From contig JAPEHQ010000026.1 of NCBI GenBank assembly GCA_027405735.1, forward strand, positions 186,001 through 250,000: a stretch of DNA of 64,000 nt, in the 5' to 3' direction. The translations under genes and the position numbers were made by a program. The notes beneath the pieces are model-generated. The model was not told the origin of the DNA. It did not search any database and saw only the letters and a program-made list of their open reading frames with translations. Numbering within the stretch: the first letter of the stretch is position 1; every line of letters begins with the position of its first letter. This document shows, in pieces, positions 23,461 to 34,500 of this stretch. The stretch comes from Mucor racemosus. Taxonomy: Eukaryota > Mucoromycota > Mucoromycetes > Mucorales > Mucoraceae.

Positions 23461-24285
23461 ATGTTTGACAAGTTATTAAAACGTTTTTCACCTCTTGCAA
23501 CTATTTACAATAGTTTGGTAGTAGTCAAATCTGCCTTCCAACAATTCGAAATCAATCAATTTTTCTATGATTCTATTCAAACTGAACAAGTCGAAGAGAT
23601 TTTCAATTATGATCCTTATGCCGGTGTTGACCAAGAGAGTCTTATTACAAGTGATACTGATGAAGATTTTATGATTGTTGATAAATTAATGGAAGATATT
23701 GATGATGATTATTGTTTGGCTCACCCTATTAATGAGACCGAATCTGGTAAATCCGCTATTCCTACATTATACAATGACGCTTCTGCTGTCCCTTCGGTTA
23801 ACTATGCTTATAATTTTGCTGCTGTTCTCATTGAAAACATGGCTTATACTTTTATCTGTGGTGCTGTCCTTTCATGCAATTTTGTATGGTCTGAAAGAAA
23901 ATCTCTAGAAGATTTTGTACAAGAAAAATCTGAAAAACTCATTAATATTCCTATTGTTTGCTCTGTTTCTGCAGCTGCTCAACCTAAAATGAGAGGTTTT
24001 GGTGTTGACTTTGGCGCTATACCTGGTATTAACTTTGGCCCTCTTACATCTACTGAAAATCACCATTTGCAAGATATTGCACCTAGAAATCACACAAGTG
24101 ATTGGAAAAATAAAAAAATTGATTTAGCAACCAATATCCGCTTTACTCAGGAACTCTTTGGTTTCACTCCCTCCAACAAAATAGCTCGTTTCAATCAAGA
24201 AAAATACAAAGATGAACATGTAGATAATTGGGGATTAGTTGATAGAAACTATTGTATCGATTCCTACTCAAACTGCTACTTGTAA
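23461..24285 (+). CDS. orphan single-exon protein, 274 aa
   Basis: I do not recognise this protein. It is an intronless 275-codon frame with strongly gene-like codon choice (many GCT, GTT, TCT, ACT codons) and a good promoter. That contrasts with the surrounding AT-rich chance frames. Visible features are an amphipathic N-terminus (MFDKLLKRFSPL), an acidic stretch (residues about 52-82, DEDFM..DIDDDY), a moderately hydrophobic segment (about 113-143, YAYNFAAVLIENMAYTFICG) and a basic Asn-rich C-terminal third. There are several cysteines, but no signal peptide and no known motif. It sits between the X/Y/H repeat nest and the BolA gene. It could be lineage-specific or a former element gene. 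Confidence 0.75.
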   Translation: MFDKLLKRFSPLATIYNSLVVVKSAFQQFEINQFFYDSIQTEQVEEIFNYDPYAGVDQESLITSDTDEDFMIVDKLMEDIDDDYCLAHPINETESGKSAIPTLYNDASAVPSVNYAYNFAAVLIENMAYTFICGAVLSCNFVWSERKSLEDFVQEKSEKLINIPIVCSVSAAAQPKMRGFGVDFGAIPGINFGPLTSTENHHLQDIAPRNHTSDWKNKKIDLATNIRFTQELFGFTPSNKIARFNQEKYKDEHVDNWGLVDRNYCIDSYSNCYL

Positions 24286-24694
24286 TTGATTGTTTATCAT
24301 TTCTCATCTTCCGTCCCATTGCTAAATGTCTCATTATATCAAGGAAATATCATAGTTCTACTACCATTTGTTTATTTGTCTTTCCCTCCATGATTTCCAA
24401 TAGCTACATTTCTTGTAAATTTCAATATTATTTTATATTATTATCCAAATCAAAAAGTCTAGTATCTGTATGTATTAAAATAAAGCTAGTTTAAAATACA
24501 TATTCTTGGATGTATCAATATGCTCAACATGACTGAGCAACCATTGCTATCAGTAATCGCTCAAAGTAAAGGAATCTCGGACGTTCAAACGTGACGACCA
24601 ACCTTGTAGATGAAGATTTCTAGACACCATTGCTTCAGTTGCAATAAATCAAGTGTATTACGAATTTTATCTTTTTCAAAAGTATTATTTTCAA
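24286..24694. other. intergenic region upstream of BolA
   Basis: Contains the presumed 3' end of the 274-aa gene and the promoter of the BolA gene. No specific motif stands out. Confidence 0.4.
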
Positions 24695-25092
24695 ATGTCC
24701 ACCAACTCTGGAGTTACTGGTGATGCTTTAAAGGCTGTCATTATTGAAAAGCTTGGTGCACAACATGTTGTAAGGATATTCAAATGTCAACAAATTGAAA
24801 CCGAGTTTAACCCATTTTGCGAAATTTTCATAGGAAGTTGAGGATTTATCAGCAGGTTGCGGTCAAATGTTTGAGGTTGTTATTGTCTCCTCTGTCTTTG
24901 AAGGAAAACGTCTTTTAGCTAGACATAAGCTTGTTAATGAGGCTCTTAAAGAAGAGATTAGCAAAGTCCACGCATTTACTCAAGTAAAGATTTATTAAAT
25001 TTTTCTGTTTACTCATTGACTGATTTTTTTTTTTTATTATTGTTTAGAAATCATTCACACCTGAAGAATGGGAGAAGAAGAAGGCCGAGTAA
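24695..25092 (+). CDS. BOL2: BolA-like protein (BOLA2/Fra2 type), 89 aa
   Basis: Exons are 24695-24769, 24834-24983 and 25048-25092 (270 nt, all introns phase 0, GTAAGG/CATAG and GTAAAG/TTTAG). The product opens with a BolA helix ([20 protein letters not shown]), then a [11 protein letters not shown] strand carrying the conserved cysteine. The family signature RHKLVN follows, then [13 protein letters not shown]. The length and the HAF.QK..TPE.W ending match cytosolic BolA2. In other eukaryotes BolA2 pairs with monothiol glutaredoxins to carry 2Fe-2S clusters and signal iron status. The conserved Cys and His ligands are both present. ATG 24695 was chosen because the upstream in-frame ATG (24653) would add a non-conserved hydrophobic leader. 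Confidence 0.93.
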
Positions 25093-25534
25093 ATTTAGAC
25101 AATAAATGTTTATACAATAATAAAAAAGAGTCCAGAGAACACAAGAATTAAGTTGGCCTAACTATACCAATGTTCCCTTATTTAGATGAATCAAGATTAC
25201 TTGAAATGAATATCATCATCCATCGAACTTTTTATATTGTGTTTTGCTTTGAATTTCCCCAAAAAAATTCGATTAAATGTCAAATCAAATTGAATATACC
25301 GTAAATGATACTACTGCATGTAAATCTAGTGTTTTCAATGCCATTGCAACATGTAACATGGTAAAGAAGTCGAAATGATCATATCAACCGAGTCACACAA
25401 GTACCCGTTTCTATGAAACGGTACGGTGCAATGGCTATTATAATGCCAAGGATTGCTTCTCGTGAGTGTGCCTTTTTTGCTTTTTCAAACTAAAAAATAG
25501 CTTTTTTTTTTTGTTTCAATTATAAAAAAAAACC
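25093..25534. other. intergenic region
   Basis: Separates BolA from the EI24-like gene. Homopolymer T/A runs lie just before the next ATG (about 25501-25530). No other feature was seen. Confidence 0.4.
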
Positions 25535-26567
25535 ATGGCTCGGTGGACATTAAAAGGCCTTCAAGAAGGTGTCTTATATGCTGCTCAAGGCATTACTATA
25601 GTACTGCAAAACCCAAATATTAGAAAGCAACGCTTTTTAAAGACTTTCATCTACCTGTCAATGGTATCATTTATTTTACTTGGGCTTACTAATGTACTGA
25701 TAGCAATTCCAATTCATGTTGTAAGATTTATATTGTGGTTTTCAACTAGTGACAAGGCTTCACAAGCAGATGAAGCATTGGAATCAGCCAATCGATTTGT
25801 ACGTGAAATTGTTGCATCAGTGCCCCTTTTAGCGTTGCTGTTCATGCGATATGTATATCCCAAGCCACTTGATGATTTGTTTATGGAATCCTTACGATAC
25901 TTGGATTCAACACATCCTGATCGAGCACCTTATGCTAGCATTCTTGCGCAACAAAAGTTCAAAAGAAAATATTGGGCTGACATGAAGGATTACATGTTGA
26001 GAACATGGAAAAAAGTAAGATTGGGGTTATTATTACTTTTGCTATCCATGATTCCATTTGTTGGTAGATTTGTTTTCCCTGCTGCTGGTAAATTTAGTTG
26101 AATGGTTTATGGAAATCTAACTAATTAGAGAATCAATAGGTGCATATACTACTTATAAAGCACTAGGTAAGACCCAAGGTATTGCTGTAGGTATTTGCTT
26201 TTTCTTTCTTCCAAGATGGGCAACAATGAAGCTTGTGCGTGCTTTGATTGGAATGAGATCACTCATGCGAGAGTTATTGGCCCCTTACTTTGTAAGAATG
26301 CGTATGTCTCACAGGGAGAAGCGTAGATGGTTTAGTGGGCGTAAGGATGTTCTATTTGGCTTTTCCGGTATTGCATATATTATTATTCGGTTACCCATAG
26401 TTGGCATTATTGGATATGGAATTGCTCAAGCTGCTGCTGCTTACATGTTGACTGTTGTCACTGAGCCACCATCTAAAGATATATTTACTAAAAAATTAGA
26501 TGAACATGACAATAGTGTAGATAATTTAAAGGTTCCTGAGCATACTACAAATAAAAAAATGGATTAA
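25535..26567 (+). CDS. EI24-domain (Rrt8/Lds-like) membrane protein, 329 aa
   Basis: Exons are 25535-26087 and 26131-26567 (990 nt). The 43-bp intron runs from GTAAATTTAG to an ATTAGAG acceptor, with a CTAAC motif. The product begins with a soluble amphipathic start (LKGLQEGVLYAAQGI). It has several membrane segments: residues about 38-60, 92-107, 163-183, an FFFLP segment after the intron, and about 260-300. The C-terminus is polar. This pattern, with R..FLKT near the first helix and IPFVGRFVFPAAG before the second half, fits the EI24 domain. That domain occurs in fungal Rrt8/Lds1/Lds2 proteins of spore wall and lipid droplet membranes. The family call rests on remembered pattern, not a search. 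Confidence 0.75.
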
Positions 26568-26698
26568 GAAATATACATGACATTTCTTTATTGTATATTC
26601 ACTTGGGTAAAGGTACTGGCATTCTTTGTTCAAAATTCAATGCACCATTATAAATAAACGAGTCTTCTTTAAATGCATACATGAACCTCCTTTTTTTA

Positions 26699-26748
<50 letters not shown>

Positions 26749-26997
26749 AGATGCATAATGTATGGACTACTGTTCAATGTATGTCTGCATAACAACACTT
26801 TATATTATATCAGATTATAGATATTTGTAATGAATTTTATTATAATGAAAAAAAAAAAAAAAGGTACTATTGTTATTAATATTAATATCGTTACACATAT
26901 CAATTCATTTGTTTATACAAATAATGATCGACTATTACAGAATTTAAAAATGGAATGATATATATTTCCAGAACGCGTATAATAGTCTTATAAGAAT
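26568..26997. other. convergent intergenic region with (TTA)n microsatellite
   Basis: Lies between the 3' ends of the EI24-like gene (+) and the chitin-binding gene (-). It contains about 15 TTA/ATT units at 26700-26747 and an A-run at about 26848-26862. It probably holds both 3' UTRs. Confidence 0.6.
26700..26747. repeat. (TTA)n microsatellite
   Basis: Uninterrupted ATT/TTA triplets, about 15 units. Confidence 0.95.
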
Positions 26998-27346
26998 TTA
27001 CTGACCACAATCAGAACGAGAGGCAACAACGCAACGCCTTAAACTTGAACTAAATAATGTGCCACTTTGACAGTATTGAATACTAGGATCTCTATTGCCT
27101 GCTGTACAATAAAAATATCGGTTGCAGTTACCAGGATCAGAGTATGATCCAGCCCCACCAGCACCAGTAGGGCAATTCATGCTATCATCTCTTTCTACAA
27201 TAAAATCGGTTGATAGTCTATTAATATATATATATATATGTTTGTGTGTTCATTTTATTCATGCATTTACTTGATATAATACTAGCGGCATTTACACCAA
27301 AGGAAATACTTAAAATGACAATAATGGAAGTAAAGGAAATTTGCAT
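26998..27346 (-). CDS. small secreted protein with one chitin-binding type-2 (CBM14) domain, 90 aa
   Basis: Exons are 27346-27271 and 27194-26998 (273 nt). The intron runs GTAAATG to TTGTAG, phase 1. Exon 1 encodes a signal peptide (MQISFTSIIVILSISFGVNA). A dibasic KR then lies at the exon junction, a plausible Kex2-type site. The mature part has six cysteines in the peritrophin-A/CBM14 order, with C...SYSDPGNCNRYFYC and a CQSGTLFS..LRRC segment, ending DCGQ. Such domains bind chitin. A secreted single-domain form in a fungus could coat and protect its own wall chitin or sequester chitin fragments; that role is inference. A TATAAAA motif on the minus strand (27414-27420) lies about 70 bp upstream. 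Confidence 0.85.
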
Positions 27347-28127
27347 TTTTTATGTATATTTAAATAAAGAGAAGAAAAAGAAGAAAATGTAGAAAAGCAT
27401 TGACTTGAGATGCTTTTATATCTATTAATAAGATTGATTTTCTATGCGTGTTATTGTTGTTAGTAAGGTGAAATTTTCCGCTTGATTTTGATTGCATTGC
27501 AACTCATGTGAAACTAGCCTGTATTATTTGTATATAGTAGCATTTGACTTTATATGTATGTCTTATGTAAAAGGCTATAAATATATATATAAAAACATTT
27601 AAATTCTTAACATTACTATAAAACCATCAAAGTACTTGATGCATCGGTAAAACGGTATATATATATATACATATACATATATACATGGAATACAGGCCTC
27701 ATAACAGGATACATAACGTGTCAGAGAAGGGGATTTACATTGTATAGTAATTTGTAATCTCTGATGTATAATAAGATAATGATAGCACTATCAAATACAT
27801 ACAGTCAACACATGAAATAAATACAAATTTCGTAAATCGACAGCTTATTATAATCAAAATGAACGCATAAAAATGTATGATACAACAATTCGCTAAACTC
27901 AATAAATATGCAGGGTGAATTTTCACTTATACCAGGTGTCCTGTTATACATAGTAGAGTATATTTGAACAAGTAAAAGATCCTGATTCTATCATGAGTAA
28001 TAATCTTGTGTTTTTCATATTGCATTGCTTTAGTGTTTACCATACATTTATATGTACAAGGTTTTATTCAAAACAAAGCAAAAAAAAAAGACGGCGAATC
28101 TAATATACTATAAAGATCGAAATTCTC
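27347..28127. other. intergenic region
   Basis: Contains the promoter of the chitin-binding gene. An AT-dinucleotide stretch (about 27657-27685) and the 63-codon minus frame 27735-27926 show no gene-like features. Nothing else was seen. Confidence 0.4.
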
Positions 28128-29136
28128 TTACTTAGTAACAGGGACATCTTGATCGACATAATCGCCAATTTCCAATAATTCCTTGGCATTAGATCTACCA
28201 ATCTTGATCTTGTCACCTAAACCGAGTTGAGTATGATCGTCATACCAAATACAGCCATCACAGTAAGTCTCATAAGGAGAATCAGCACTGAAAAGGATTT
28301 TATCAGCACCTAATTGATCAGTACAATAGTTGAGAGTGGCACTAGAGAAATGACCAGAAGTGGTGACCCAAATATTCTCATTAAAGTACTCGGCAAGAGC
28401 CTTTTTGGCAGCCATACCATTAGGTTTCCCAATATCTTCAAACCAGTGATTGATTCTCCAGAAATCGTAACGAATATGCTCACCCAAATGTCCAATAATG
28501 ACCTTGAGCTTAGGGAAGCGATCAAATACACCGTTACTGATTATACCAAGAAGACGAAGAGATATGCCATTAGCAAAAGGCAACGGAGGGCCGATAAGGT
28601 ACTTTCTTTCCTTGTATTGCTTTTCAAATATATAATCAGATGGAGCAGCAGGGTGAATGTAAACAGGAACATCCAATTCTTGAACAACTTTACAGAAGGG
28701 ACCAAAAGCAGCTTAATCATAATAAAGACAATCAGAACCATCCTTACCAGCGCGTTGGAAATTATTCAAAAGAGCACCATGGAAGCCATATTCGGTAACA
28801 CAGCGTCTTAATTCCTCACCATCTTGCTTGGCATCATGCATAGACAAGCAAGCAAAGGCACCTAACTTGTCACGATGATTCTTGATCACATTGTTGATCC
28901 GATCATTTATCTTGGCAGCTTCGTCTTCTACCTCCTTTTGATCATAAATGTCTTAGATGCCAGGAACAGTGTAGCCAACTCCATACTTTTCCATAGTCTT
29001 CAATCTTTCACCAGTAATATCAACTCCACTTCTTACTTTAAGTAGGGCTTGCATACAAGTCTTGGTTATTAGCAGCTTCACGAGCAAACATTTTGGGAGT
29101 CATAAAGTCTTCTTCGAGAGTAATCTTTCCTTTCAT
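28128..29136 (-). pseudogene. 2,3-dihydroxybenzoate decarboxylase-like amidohydrolase, disabled
   Basis: The whole length (about 336 codons, normal for the family) can be followed on the minus strand from MKGKITLEEDFMTP to a DVPVTK stop. The C-terminal 182 codons are intact and include IGPPLPFANGISLRLLGI, NGVFDRFPKLKVIIGHLGEH, RINHWFED, WVTTSGHF and ILFSADSPYE. These are the conserved blocks of 2,3-dihydroxybenzoate (o-pyrocatechuate) decarboxylases in the metal-dependent amidohydrolase-2/ACMSD superfamily. Upstream there is a +1-type frameshift after NNQDLYAS (about 29053). There are also two in-frame TAA codons, in VPGI-stop-DIYD and LYYD-stop-AAFG, where the family usually has Gln or another polar residue. 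No splice sites remove them. The gene is probably dead; a shortened product from an internal Met cannot be excluded. Confidence 0.85.
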
Positions 29137-30429
29137 TTTTAAGAGTAGTTTGTTTGTATTTAAATTTCAAATTATATTGAGAATAATAAATCTTTAAAAC
29201 CATCAAAATGAGTTTGTATTTATATTAATCAAATGTGTTAGTATGGATTAATTTGAAACTCATGGATGAATTATCAACTTATTCTCATGCACATTACAAT
29301 ACACGATGATATACTGTAGCATGAAAAATAGTACTACTTCGAAACCTGGAATTATGGGTAATAATTTAAAGTGGTACCAGATTGGTTGCGCACTAAACGT
29401 AATGAGAATACATCAATGATGTTTCAGTTTATGAAATTGATGCGCCTTTATTGTATTAGATCAAAGGAAAACACGAAATGTAATGTCAAAATAGAATTAA
29501 TGTATGTACAACATTTGACATCAAGCTTATATTAACCTAATGAAAGTAGCAGTAATCACTCCAATTAACCTGATAAAAGTTTTATATTGCAATATCAAAT
29601 TAACAACAACGACATTCTTAGTAACAGGATGTCTTTAGATTTAGATTTGAGAAAGAAATCGAGCACTTTCCCTTAAATAATATTTTTAAATTCGACCAAT
29701 TGTTCTGCTTTTTCTGGAAGTATGTGTATAAATAAACGTTTTATGCTACTTCATATGTAGTAATGATATAATATTTATGTCAGATCATTCAGCCTGACTT
29801 AAAGAGAATATGTACATCATCTCTTGTATTGATCATGCAAAACGCTCGGAACGGAAGTCAAAAGTACTGTATTGTTGCAAACCAGACTTTATTTGCCCTT
29901 AAAATATTATCCTCTACACAAATTCATTTCCTTTTCAATCGTTAAATCAGTAATACAATAACAATCTTTTTCTAAAAATATGCCACCAAAATATGATAAT
30001 AAATAAAAATTAGCCCTTTTCTTACTTAAAATCTCAACCCCTTATAAATTAATATCTTTTTGCTTATTTATAATCTAAATCTTAAGCCTGGAATACATTC
30101 TATATAATAGATAACTATCCTCTTAAGTAAATTAATGGATACATCCTTGTTAAGACATTAGGAGACCATCAATACTGTTTATTACAAATCTTAAATTTGG
30201 AATGCATTCTGTTACTAATAGACAGAATTACACCATATAAGTAACCTTTATTGAACACTTCCAAAGTTTATCTTAAGAAAACCATCAATTATTTATCTTT
30301 TATTATTTACTCTTGACAATTATTGCCTTTAAATACATTACACATATCATTTATATAACTATTTGTAACATATTATCTGATCTATTCATTTTATTATTAT
30401 TTTAAATCCCGATAACTCATTTAACATTT
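29137..30429. other. gene-free AT-rich stretch
   Basis: No gene was seen. Around 30070-30260 two imperfect units about 118 bp apart begin AATCTTAA and share TGGAATrCATTCT, suggesting an old tandem duplication. The rest is featureless. Confidence 0.4.
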
Positions 30430-31460
30430 GCAAAAAAAATGAATGAAAAATGCTTCAAAAAACAAGATCGTTTAATGGTTCATGAAATGCAAAGTAAGTT
30501 GAACTAGTGTATTAAATGTTTTTTGTATAGTTTTGGATTTTGCATCCATCTAAATAAAAATTAAACAAACATTCCGCATTAAATTGTGCGCAAAATTCAG
30601 TTGAACTTTTGGAGGTTTTTTGAAGATATATATCATTTTTTATAAGCATGCTTTAAATATAAGTAATGCAAATGATGCACAAAAAATGTATCTATTGATC
30701 GAGCTATTTCTGAACTTTCTAGCTGCATTTTTCGTAGAGGAAGCAAGGTTTTTGTCAATAATTTTTTCAAATTCAGAATTTGGGATGAGGGTATACAAGG
30801 GAAAAATGGAGGCTAGAAACGAAGGTATCTCTTTGTACACATTTTTGAGGATATCTCCACGAAAAATCAATATTTTGAAAAGAACTAAATTGGGTTCGGT
30901 AGATATCATTGAGATCAATGGCATGAGTGCAAAAAAATTGCTGCTCAATTTAATGAATATATTGATTTCCACCACAAAAAAGTCAAAAAAAAGTCAAAAA
31001 AATAAAAGTGCTCAGAATTTTTTTATATTGAAATATGTTATAGAGCGCTTTAAAACAAGTAAGTTTTATTATTAAAAAACGTTGGCATAGCTTAACCTTT
31101 TGTAGAGATATGCAGGCTCAAAGTTTTTAACTTTAGCAGTGAAATGCTTGTAAAAATATGAAACATTAGCATTGAAAAATTTATACCAACTGCAAAAAAT
31201 AGGATATTTCCGGATACTCATTCTTGGATCAAAGTTGAACATCTCAGGTACATTGGCATATAATTTTTTCTTAGTGTTGTTTAGTGAAAAAAAAATAGAT
31301 CATGGATGAAACGTAAGACCCAGTTTTCAAGGAGAAATTAGCGAATCTTACGTCTTTTTAAGTCTTTCGTGAAATATAAAATTAATGCAGGGCTAAATAG
31401 CATAATGCTATCAACTCATATATGCCGTATTTAACAGTACGTAAGGTATATTTTAAAAAT
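30430..31460 (-). repeat. dispersed repeat family X, copy 4 (inverted)
   Basis: Reverse-complement copy of X lacking the distal part seen in copies 1 and 2. The recurrent frame is on the plus strand (30620-31075, 151 codons). It contains MRVYKGKMEARNEGISLYTF, then LRISPRKINILK. An open opposite-strand frame lies at 30640-30975. It is very similar to copy 5 in the coding-like part. Confidence 0.8.
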
Positions 31461-31567
31461 TGTTTTGTATAGAGTTTGTTTGAAGTCAAAAGATATCATT
31501 ACACAGTTTATTACTAAACTCAAGAATTTATTTTTATTTACAGTTATTCATAATATTATAGAACTAT

Positions 31568-34500
31568 TTAAATAGAAGACACTTTTTGATTCATCATTTT
31601 AATCAAGTGAGAGAAAAGACCTGGTCTTCTGGCATCCTTAATTGGAGTTTCTTCGGAAAGCTTCTTGTCAATAATATGCTTAGTGATTTTAGCATCTCCT
31701 TGTTCAAAGGTGGTGATGAGCTTGTTTTCAATTGCCTTACACATTTGACGCTTTATGATACCAGTCATCATAGGATTCAATACCTTGTATAAGGTACTAT
31801 AATGCATGAAATTTTTAATAAAAAGAATCTTTTATAAATATATCAATTAATGACTTACTTGTGTTTGCTATGGTTGACCTTGATATTCAACTTGTCAATA
31901 TGACAATGACATTGATCAATTCTGAAAGTATGTCTTTGATCTACAGAACTGCTAACAATTCTCAAAGAGGCTCGAAGGCCAGCTCCACCAGTCTACGTAT
32001 CAAGAAAAGAGTAAGAAAAATGATATCAAAATAAACATTATGTAACGACTTACGGCAACAGAGACAACACCGGAATCAGATAACTTGGGGAAGCCGCTCT
32101 TGCGTCTGTAGTAGAAGACTACATCTTCCATTGTGGTTTGGATACCAGTCATATGAACATGGACGCTTTGTGAATTAGTAAAGCTGACATTAGCCTTTGG
32201 ACTAAATCTTAAGTAATCATCAGCCTACATTTACAATGAGATTAATATCACAATCACGTTTCGCTACATTATAGATGAGCATTACCTTGACTTCGAAAAT
32301 ATCAGGCATAAGAGTATCGCCTTGCAATATCATATTCTCGATGGCGATTTCAAATTGTTTATCGCTATAGACAATTTGTGGAAGAGGCACATACTTGATT
32401 TGCTCAATCAAAGCAGGGATAAAAGTAATTCTCATATCGTTCAACAAATGAGGCTTGAAGGCAGCATGTCCATTGCTAATTAATACTATCATTAAAAGTT
32501 CAAGAAAGTTGTATAAAACTTTAAATCTTACCTGTCGTACCACAAATGATTATGTATGGCCTTCACCTTTTCAGAAATCTTTCGGGATATGGGATCATCA
32601 GAGACAGATTTAACGATTACAGAAGATTCTTGAATCATACTCTTTACTTGAGGCTTATATTCTTCAAGGGCTGAATGTCTAACTTCATCGACAAGTTTGC
32701 TACCATCCTCAGTGGACTCATTGCCAGAAAGGTAACCAGGTTCTTGAAGCATTTTTTGAATGTATACAATGATCTAGTCATGGTTAAAATTTAGTATGTC
32801 AATTAAATCGTAAAAATTAAAATATATTCACCTTTTGCTTCAAGTTTTTCAAAGTATCATCTTGTTTCAACTTGGCTGAGATGTCAATAAATTGTTGGAG
32901 AATAGGGTCTAACGATTTTCCTTGAGCCCAATCTTCAATGATAGTTTTAGCCTCATATGCAGCTGTAGTTTTATAATACTCATTCTGCTCAGGAAGAGGT
33001 ACTGCAGAAGAGCGACGACGGTCCATTTGGCCAGTCTTGAGACGATTTCCCCAGGTATCAAAGAGAGACATTAAAGTAGACATGGCCTCTTGATATTCGG
33101 GATTCTTTTGAACAGTAATCAAAATTTCCTTCAACTTGCTGATAATTTCACTTGCAGAGATAGAATCTTGTTCACCTTCATCTTTAGCAACTTCACCATC
33201 GGTACCTGTCTTTTGCTTCATCTTGTTGACAATTTTATTTGCAGAAATACGAGTGTCTTTGTTTGGGAGATCGCCCGAAGTTTGGCTTTTATCATCTTTA
33301 GTTTGTTGCTTACGATTAGAAGTAGCTGCAACAGCGGCAGTGGCACCGGCAGCGGCACCGGCGCCAGTACCAGCACCCAAGGCAGAAGTAGCACCAATTT
33401 CAGAACCAGGTTTGGTGGGATGAGCATCCAAATCTATATTTTCACCTGAACTCATTCTTCTGACAGCTTCTCTGTTCGAAATAATAGGTTTGGTATTTGA
33501 ACCATCATCTATATGTCTTTGACCATCAACACCCTGATACATGTGATTATCGTGAAAGCTATTTCTCTTTGGGCGACTACTAGTGGCATTTCTTTCGTGG
33601 ATAACGGAATGTGTACTAGCATCAGGTTCAATAGAGGGAAGGTCTTTATCGAGATAACCAGCAGGATAATCAGCTATAGGAGCTCCAGTATTGGATTTCT
33701 CCGTGAGCTTAGGGTCTTTAGCCTTGGATTGGTTTTGTTGTCTATTACCAAGCATTGCAGCACCACCTGCACTTGCAGCCATTAAACCTGCAGTGCCAAT
33801 ACCAGCGTTACGGGATTCACCAGTGGTATGCGTAATTGTCTGATTTTTACTATCATCAATACGATCCATAACATGATCACCACGAAAATCATTCAAATGG
33901 TCTTGAACAGGATTAGGCAATTGACGAGTTTGAGGATTTTGTTGTTGCTGAGGATTCACAAGAGCACCACCAGAAGCAGTAGTAAAATCAAGTTTGTCCA
34001 TAACATGCTGACCAGGGAAACTTTGAGCATGAGCCTTAACTTGATCTTCAATATGAGAGCCGTTACCAGTAGCACTAGGTCTTCTCAGTGTCTCTACAAT
34101 TTCCTTGGCAGGCACAGTATGATTATCTTCCTTTAAGTTATAACCAGCGCCAGCACTAATGTGGCTCTTTGGAGACAAAGTTTGATTGTTTGTCAAAGGA
34201 ATGGTTTGCCTATCAAGACGCTTGTGAAGGAAATCCTCGTTAGCTTCTTGGGCGCTATGATTCAAATCAGTAAGCATGTTGTTTGATTGTTGATGTCCCT
34301 GTTGTTGATGTTGTTCATCGTCCATACCAACAAAACTCAAAGATTGAGGGTTATTATCAGCATTGGATGAATGAGGAACAGCAGCATTGAGGCGCTTATG
34401 AAGGAAAGCATTTCCGCCACCAGATGGAGAATCAAAACGGCTTTGAATATATTCATCACTTGCAGATTTGGCTCCAGGAGCATATTTAGGTACAGCAGCA

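Noticed and set aside
26620..26820. Frame rich in isoleucine over the TTA microsatellite
   Set aside because: Produced by the triplet repeat, not a gene.
28128..29136. Reassigned stop codons (alternative genetic code) in the decarboxylase-like gene
   Set aside because: All intact genes in the window end with TAA or TAG and none uses them internally; a frameshift is also present, so pseudogenisation is simpler.
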